64,000 nucleotides of DNA from Kingdonia uniflora (lineage: Eukaryota > Streptophyta > Magnoliopsida > Ranunculales > Circaeasteraceae), in NCBI GenBank assembly GCA_014058105.1, contig JACGCM010000786.1:186001-250000 (forward strand), read 5' to 3'. A model generated the notes under the pieces. It was not told the DNA's origin, ran no database searches, and saw only the letters and a program-made list of their open reading frames with translations. Position 1 is the stretch's first letter; each line of letters opens with the position of its first letter. Below, piece by piece: positions 56,801 to 64,000 of the stretch. Both the position numbers and the translations under genes were made by a program.

Positions 56801-59800
56801 AACCAGAAGAGAGAAGTCAAGTAGAAGCACATACTTGTAATTTGCATAACCAGCTTATGTGGCAAAGTTAAGTCATCCCAGACATAGTCAATAGCTTTTC
56901 CAGATCCTAAAGTATCTGGCTGCAATGAATCCTGGATTAAATCCAGTCGAAAGTTATACTTCATAAAAAAATTCAAGTCAAATTCATCACAAATGTAAGA
57001 AGCGTGAAACAAAGATTCAATGCGACAACCTTTTGATAGAAAGTAAGGGATGCATCACGTAAAGAATTTTCGATACGATATGGTAAGCTAATATTTGGCC
57101 GCCTGTGATATTTTAGAACTAGAGTAGAACTTTCTTCTACGACATGGACTACGGCAAACTCTGTCATTGCCTTTTCCTGTCCTATTGCTGGATCTGATTG
57201 AAGCCCAAGTGTATCCAAGGATCTTCGGAACTTCAAGAAAAAGCGTCCTAGTGAAGCAATACAAATTGGACCAGACCAACCCCATCCAACCTCATTAAGG
57301 CGAAATTGGATAAATATCAAAGAGTCATTGCTAGAATATCTATGCTTTCTGAGCAAAGAGTCGAAGAAGTTGCTTTCTCCCTTCTTGTTTGTCCCAGTCC
57401 TTACAAGTAAAGCTACTTTCTGCTTACTATTGACTGCCATGACGTCATCAACATCATCCTTTTCGAGCACATACATAATAAATGTATATTAGATTATAGC
57501 ATAAACCATTTAGGTAGAAATAACTGTCATTTAGAGACAGCAAAACACCAATATATCGTGTATGCTGATCGTACAGTATCATTTAGATACACAAATGGTT
57601 CAAATTCTCGATTAGGAACCTTGATCATGTACTGCCTATCCCAAGTTGGATAGGACTATCCTAGTCGATCAAATCGAAAATTTAGACCATTATGTTATAT
57701 ATTCTACACTCATTTTTTGACACCTCGAGGCGCCGCAGCAAAACACGATACATTTTTGTTTGTTTATCTCTATAATTTTTGTCCCCTTTGGAGAAAATCA
57801 CCTGTTAGAAATACCATAATGTTAAAGCACAGACCTCTAAGTAACATTGACGGACAGATACAGCCTCTGGCGATTCATTCGAAATGACATATCTCGGAGC
57901 CATCAATACTATTTGTGATGGTACGGGAACCCCATTCTGATATGGTTTTAGAGACACCCCAAGTATTGAGATATGATTCACTCCGGCAACGTCGTGAGAT
58001 TCCAAACATACCTCTGTAAAGCCTGATAAGGCATCCAAGTCCAGTAATTCCGTAGACGATTTTTCTTCCGACAATTTGACCTGTATTTTGTTGGACCTGA
58101 TGACATTATGCATATCAAAAAAAAAACTTCAGATTATAAAAAATACCCTAATACCATCAATATAAATGATGGAAGAAGAAGATCCGATAAAATGCATGTA
58201 TGGGGTTATAACAATGTCAATGCATGTGTGATTGTCTCCACATCCATGCTAGACATCGGTATGAGTGTAGTAATGTTGCGAGCCCAAGGCGGGCACATGT
58301 GCATGTGTGTGAAAATTGAACTCTAAGTAGATATAATACCGAAGAATGCAAAATCATACTTCAAAAACCATGACTTCTTCGACTTTGGAGGCAGAAATGA
58401 ACCAAGCTCGGGAGAAAGGTTCGAACCAAATTTATTAGCTTCTTCCCTGCATACACATTTGAGTAAGCAACAAAGGTAAGAGCAAAGGCGTATTTATGGC
58501 GTATGCATTGAGCTTGATGAATGAAACTACCTAGACAAAGTCTTTTGATTGGATGCAAAGCAAAAGAGGGTAAGATCACCGTCATTCTGCAAGGTGTATG
58601 GTGTAAAGATAGAAGCCTGCAATTGTTAGACAATCAGCTATGTATCAGAAGATTCAGAACAGTCACACCTCTATGGCCAGCAATAGCATTCATTTAGGAC
58701 CCGGCTGGTACCCAGTAAAGAGATTTGATTCCACAGCGGAAAAAAAGACGACATAATAATTTCATAACATTGAAATCAAAAATAATTGTGGGTGCTTGAT
58801 ATGTGTATAACAAAAATTAATAAATACAGATATCAATTCAAATTTAAATATAAATATAAGTAAACCCTCAATGAGAAAAGTCTTCTTTGGACTGAAAGAC
58901 GCAACTAAAAAAGATTTGCAGATTAGATCAGTAAACAAGCTAAAACAATAAAAGTAAGGATTGCCAGAAAAATTACGAAATCAAAGATTTAACTTTAATT
59001 ATTTTTCTTTTTTAATCGAAGACCGTGTTCACTATATTAGGTAAGTAACAAAAACAAAAGGGATTTGTGTTTGCTTTTTCAGGAAAAAACAACTATATTT
59101 GAGAAGGGAGGGGGGGGGGCTCTAAACTATTAATCATGGGAAAGTTTGGAAGAATTATTTCTGCCACAAAAAATGATGACAATGCTACAGTTTCTAATAG
59201 CAACTCCATTCTTTTTAATGATGTAGAGCAGCACAAGTACCTAAGAATATCCAAACTGAAAAAATATGTGAATAAGGAAGGCCTTCTTAAATATATGATA
59301 GACCGATAGAAAATGAAAGCAACACAAGAAGACTATGAATCCAAGTCAATGTTTGTTTCTTACCTAATAAGATAAGAAAAATAAAACATTTTTGAACTAT
59401 GATACAGACAATTTTAATGTACCTCCAACATGCCTCTATCCCCACGTGACAATCTTAAGGAAGCATAGTACTTCCCAGCACCAAAATCCAAATCTATATC
59501 TAAAGAATGGACATCTTGCTTTTGCTTACTTAGCTTCTTTACCCAGTCACCACTGTTCACAGGCTTACACTTTGAACTCAACGCAGTTAAAGTAACTGTG
59601 AAGTACATCATGGCAGGATTTCCATATAAATAAGCACTTGATCCATTTGGGATTGTTGCCTGTTTCCCTATACTCTTAGCGCCTTCTAGGCTGGAGACAT
59701 CTGCAGGAAAAAGTGGCATTTATGAGAAGAGCCCCTGCCTTCAATCCAAATGCTCTTTCAAAGGTATCCCTGTATTTAACTAAAAAAGGCTATTATGTTT

Positions 59801-62800
59801 TCATCGTGAAAAAGTTTTTTTAAAGCTGTCTCGGCACCTTTTTATAAGGCAATGCCAGGTTCAAGTTCAATGATCCAAAATTTAGGAGTGAATCATTATT
59901 ACAAAACTGCTACTCCAAGACATTAATTAGTACCTGGAGGAGTTTCAGTCAAAAGCACGTAGATCTCTGATTGCAGAAAATTGGAGACTCGAACAGTAGG
60001 AAGTAAATATATTTCTTTTTGCTCTTGTAATGCAACAGGTGAAGTTCTGATCTCAGGTGAATCTCCAAAATCATCAGGATGTATAACAGGTACATCTCTT
60101 CCAACAGTCTGAATCAGGAAATGTAGATCGGTGACATATGCACCTTCAGCATTAATAGAGCAGTGAACAGTGCTGAGAGAATATTTCACAGATTCAACAC
60201 CAAATGCCTTTCTGAATTTGTAATTTAACTTATCATATAGTCCAGAAAGTAGAACAGCCTTTCCACCTTTCAGATCTTCTGACCACCCTATTGAATCTGA
60301 TTTTCCAGTATATCCAAAGTCTTCTGGACTATTAGGTCTAATAGAAAATAGAAAATTGCCTGTTTACCGGCCAAATAACATTTGTCAGAGGAAGACAATG
60401 GATCAAATAACAAAAAAATGAATTTTACCTATTTATCGATCAGTGCAAATTTCAATATATTGAACTATCGGTTTGACGGAAAACTGGAACTTAGAAATGC
60501 CGTATATGCCAAAAACTCGTTGTGTACGTATTTGTTAAGATTAGTGGTTTTGCGAGACACCACTGTTTACTGCGGTTTTTATGAGTGAACCGCCAGATCT
60601 CGCAGCGAACCGAATTTCAAATACTAACACAAAAAATTGAGAAAAATTACAGATTGCGCTGAAATTAGTTAAAATGCTGTTAAAATTACATTACATAATA
60701 AAAATATATCAAACAAAATTCTTACAGTCCTACAATTGGTCGAAAAGATAGGGAGTTTGAGAAAATGGCAGATCGATATCACTTTGTGAAAGTTGTAGAC
60801 TTGTGGGAGAGTTTGATTAGAGAACTTTTAAATACACCCCATACTTAAGAAGCTCACCCCACTTTATGCTCACCCCACCATTTTTTAAAAATTAATGAGC
60901 TCACCCCATCTCTTTAAGAAATACCGAATTAAGTTTGAGAAAAAAGTTAAGTAGGTAGCTTACCCCACTCCCACGTATTTTAGCTTCTCCACCTTCCGTT
61001 CTAAGGTTTTGAATCTTCAAATATATCTTTCTTCATCATCTTCACTCGATCCAAATTCAATATATTTAGGGATAAAAGCCGCGTTTCTTTTCTAGTTTAT
61101 GTCTCTTTTAAAATCTATGAAAATGAGTATTTTATTTGATGAGTGTATGGATATTTTTCTTATTAATGATCATGATCATGGAGTTGCATACTACGGGATG
61201 CATTACACTTCTTGATGTAATTTAGAGGTTAAAAAGTTCTATTTTATCCTATTTTTGCTAAACAAATTTTTTTTACAAGGAGTTACCGCTATTTTGAGAA
61301 GTTTGAATTTTCTCTCCTTTTACAAGCTTATAAAAAAAGTAAGCGACAAAAATGCCTTATGAAGATTCGAATTATTTAGATTGTTAGAGAAGATTGATTG
61401 GGATATGAGGGTTGAACTTTTAGAATGAAATACTGTTGTGTTATCATTTTGGGAGCATATTTTGTCTTTACGTATGAAGAATTGTAATGTAACATAGAAC
61501 TGATTGGTTGGGGTGAGCTTATAGAGTTTGGGGTGTATTTAAAACTTCTCATTTGATTAACTAAAACTTCTTTAATAAAACTGGAGTAATTTGGGATGGA
61601 TCTTAAAAGGCCAGGACCGTAGAAAAATAGCACAAGCCACCCTTTTGCCTTGATTTCTTACAACCATGGTTCTCCAAATCGAAAATATTTGGAATACAAC
61701 ACAACATTTTTTACATAATATATAAAGTACATTAATAATAATGGTGAAATAGATTATCTGCTATGATACTTCAAATATAAATAACATCCGCCACACTCAA
61801 CAGATTTAAGATAGAATGTCAAGATTAAACTAACTTAAAGCTACTGGAATGTAATGCTTACCAAGACTTAAAGATATGAATGCCTTCTTTGATCCGACAG
61901 TTGAATTTATAGCATTAAGTGCTGCCATAGAGTCATCAATCATATCCTGTGACCTCAGCATAACAGAAGCAAAATCAGCTTCTTTTTGTTGAGGACGCCG
62001 GAAACGTAATTCCATGGAAAATCCAGTTTCATTGTGTATCCTCAATAAGGGAGAAACCACAACCGATAAACCATCCTGCAAATTATCCACTAAAAGATTA
62101 GAACGGCGGCAGAATTATTCGTACAAAAAACCATTAGAGCCAATTCCACAAGATACCTTAGATTTTTTTGAAATGTCTACCACCACAAAAGGCCCTGGGT
62201 ATGTTCTTTTATCTGTCAATGGATAAAAGAAGAAAAATTCAGAATCATGAGATTTGTACTCCCCGTGTGTCTTCCCATAATCAGCTAGAAATATGCTCAT
62301 AAAGGCACTCTAGACTCCAGCAGTATTTCTATATATAGGCCGAAAGCAACGATGCAACAGTAATAGTAAATGTCGAATATTCATGTGTTTCACAAGCAAA
62401 TTAAGGTGTTATTGAGTTGAACGTCACTTCATTAGAGATATTGATCTAAGCAAGAATAACACTTCAAGTCCGAAAAGTGACTCAAACATTCAAAGAAGCA
62501 GGGTTTCAGATAAAACAAGTCCTCTATCTTTTGGGACTAAATAGCCAAGGATGACATTTATAATCAAGATGGAGGGAAACTAAGATTTTAGAGGTTTTGG
62601 TCTATATCCAACTAATAAACATAATTTTCTCAACACCTATTTGTCCATATATAGAGATACTAATAAAGTGATGGTCGACTAGAGCACTTGTTCTTCTCTG
62701 TTCTCTACACATCTTTTATCTCTTTACTTATTTCTCTTTACAAATAAACGCTGAATCTAACATATAGCATCCAATATTCCTTCTTAATGAATTGAGTAAC

Positions 62801-63687
62801 TAAGTAGACCTATTTAATGATGTCGTAAATAACAAAAAGTAACAGATACCTCGTGATGATACCACACGTGTTCTCCACGCAAGTACCCGATCATTCAAAA
62901 GTGAAACATGAATTGGAGAAGTTGACAATTCCCCAAGTGCAGAAAGCTGGACTGAGACGGAAGAAGAAGTTTTTGGATCCCGACTTGCTACTGTCATGCG
63001 CCTTATAGACACGTAGAATTAAGATAAATTAATATGGCCTCTGTCAAGAATAAATTTATTCATGGCAGTACTAAGGAAAACTAAAGTGGTTCCGAGTACA
63101 TATTACTCTCATTTTCTAGTCTCACAAAGGTTGAAGTTGCGGTAGAAGAATAAAAATAATGTCTCGGTATTGAGCTTCCTGAATATGCAAAGCACTTGAA
63201 TGGTACCTTAAGAAAATTGATGCAGACTGCTTCTTAGCTATTGTTGTGTATTGATTATCATTGAAATGACAACGAAGACTTAAGCCTGATCGGTTTTCCA
63301 CCTGTCACAATAAAGTGTAAAAAATGGACTATAAATAATGTGGCCTAACTCTTACCAGACCAGATTTAGAGTGTTCAAGAAACATTTGCAAGAAAAAGCA
63401 TGCTAAGTTAAATTTAAATAAAGAACTTATAAAAAGTGGTAAGGGAATTTACATGAAATAAAAAGGGGAAATTTGATTTTGACCCCAGCAATAAAGCTAA
63501 AATAGTCCTCAGGTTGACTCACTGTAAGGGTAGTGAATTGCAATTTTTGGCAAACTCCGGAGGAACCACACATTATTTGGCAAACTGCCGAGACCATCGC
63601 TAATTTATCTTCATTGCTGGAGGGGGCAAAGTTAAAGCGCTTTGATTTAGGCAATTTTGAACCTTCTGTCTTTCTTTTTGTGATTGC
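50827..63687 (-). CDS. VPS13: VPS13-family intermembrane lipid-transfer protein, C-terminal 25 exons (partial)
   Basis: Minus-strand exons: 63687-~63475, 63301-63207, 63001-62850, 62284-62157, 62075-61862, 60359-59934, 59700-59423, 58616-58531, 58446-58360, 58096-57835, 57458-57030, 56931-56835, 56399-56080, 55394-55278, 55162-54995, 54701-54573, 54483-54394, 54302-54196, 53854-53706, 53482-53400, 53320-53225, 52822-52700, 52102-52019, 51767-51624, 51174-50827. About 1470 residues; frames agree at all junctions except the unresolved donor of the first. VPS13 proteins are bridge-like lipid channels at membrane contacts. Seen: VENRSGLSLRCHFND, LLRIHNETGFSMELRFRRPQ, the SHR-BD/adaptor-binding block APRYVISNESPEAVSVRQCY, GWGWSGPICIAS, and the C-terminal GFHQGILKLAMEPSLLGTAV and LYIEGYLQAMLDSVYQQEYL. 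Best guess is the Arabidopsis SHRUBBY (At5g24740)-like subgroup, from memory. The N-terminal chorein domain lies outside the window. Confidence 0.92.
60820..61551. mobile_element. hAT-type MITE in a VPS13 intron
   Basis: 732 bp with inverted ends GAGAACTTTTAAATACACCC and (reversed) TGAGAAGTTTTAAATACACC, both followed inward by CCCA and AGCTCACCCCA-type motifs. It is flanked by identical 8-bp TTTGATTA (60812-60819 and 61552-61559), the duplication size of hAT elements. It lies in the intron between exons 62075-61862 and 60359-59934. Confidence 0.9.
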
Positions 63688-64000
63688 CTGCCTAAGCCCA
63701 GGCTCTTAATGAATTTGTGACACCATAGAATCAATGACAAACCAGAATTCCTATTTGTGAGGTATTTTCCAAATCAGTATGTCTAGCCCAAACGTGTCGG
63801 ACACTCGGACACACCGACACTCGTGTCGACACTCCAACGGACACTTCTTGCTTAGATCATAACCTTTTTAACATAGCTTTAAGAAAGTTTTCAATTCTTA
63901 TACATGTTATTCAACCATCCTAACTAGTATCACTGTTTTTAGTTTGTTATTAGTAGTAAATTAACCCATAAGTTAATATAACTCATAAGTGTTGGGACTT
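63688..64000. other. VPS13 intron with LTR-like remnant
   Basis: No exon seen. At about 63790-63848 CGTGTCGGACACTCGGACAC and following GTGTCG/CGACAC units resemble a motif common in plant retroelement LTRs. Confidence 0.4.

Noticed and set aside
58108..58326. Plus-strand ORF of 72 codons
   Set aside because: Overlaps a VPS13 intron on the opposite strand, with no motif or splice support.

Overview
The window is nuclear DNA from a flowering plant, almost certainly a eudicot. It is AT-rich and intron-rich, its multi-exon genes have clear plant orthologues, and it carries many plant-type mobile elements. I cannot place it below eudicot from the sequence alone. All gene models below were joined by hand at GT/AG splice sites with the reading frame checked across each junction.

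Region 1 (about 1-17.3 kb) is a graveyard of repeats and broken genes. After one small plant-specific gene (1608-1967) come a 77-bp satellite array, an antisense UPF0496 fragment, receptor-kinase and NLR (CC-type resistance gene) scraps, two copies of a roughly 480-bp LTR-like repeat, LTR and MITE remnants, a receptor-kinase pseudogene split by a 579-bp insertion, and a LINE fragment.

Region 2 (17.5-24.8 kb) holds an intact 12-exon TRM6 gene, the non-catalytic subunit of tRNA m1A58 methyltransferase. Its eighth intron carries a long, nearly palindromic foldback element.

Region 3 (24.9-34.3 kb) is again accessory: a LINE fragment, a second and larger 77-bp satellite array ending in a second UPF0496 fragment, an NLR leucine-rich-repeat pseudogene, a last-exon relic of an ABCB transporter, an NLR coiled-coil fragment and a third satellite array.

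Region 4 (34.5-64 kb) is gene-rich. It contains LQY1 (a chloroplast zinc-finger protein for photosystem II repair, + strand), then on the minus strand an F-box/DUF295 protein, a WAKL14-like receptor kinase with a frameshift, proteasome assembly chaperone 2, and the last 25 exons of a VPS13-family lipid-transfer protein that runs off the right edge. Several of these genes carry identifiable insertions in introns or just upstream: a solo LTR with a perfect 5-bp duplication, a hAT-type MITE with an 8-bp duplication, and PIF/Harbinger-like MITEs with TAA-type duplications.

The genes do not form a pathway; they are independent housekeeping and signalling genes. The least explained structure is the family of three satellite arrays built from three small palindromes per monomer. 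Two of them share unique flanks, abut UPF0496 gene fragments and lie beside resistance-gene remnants.
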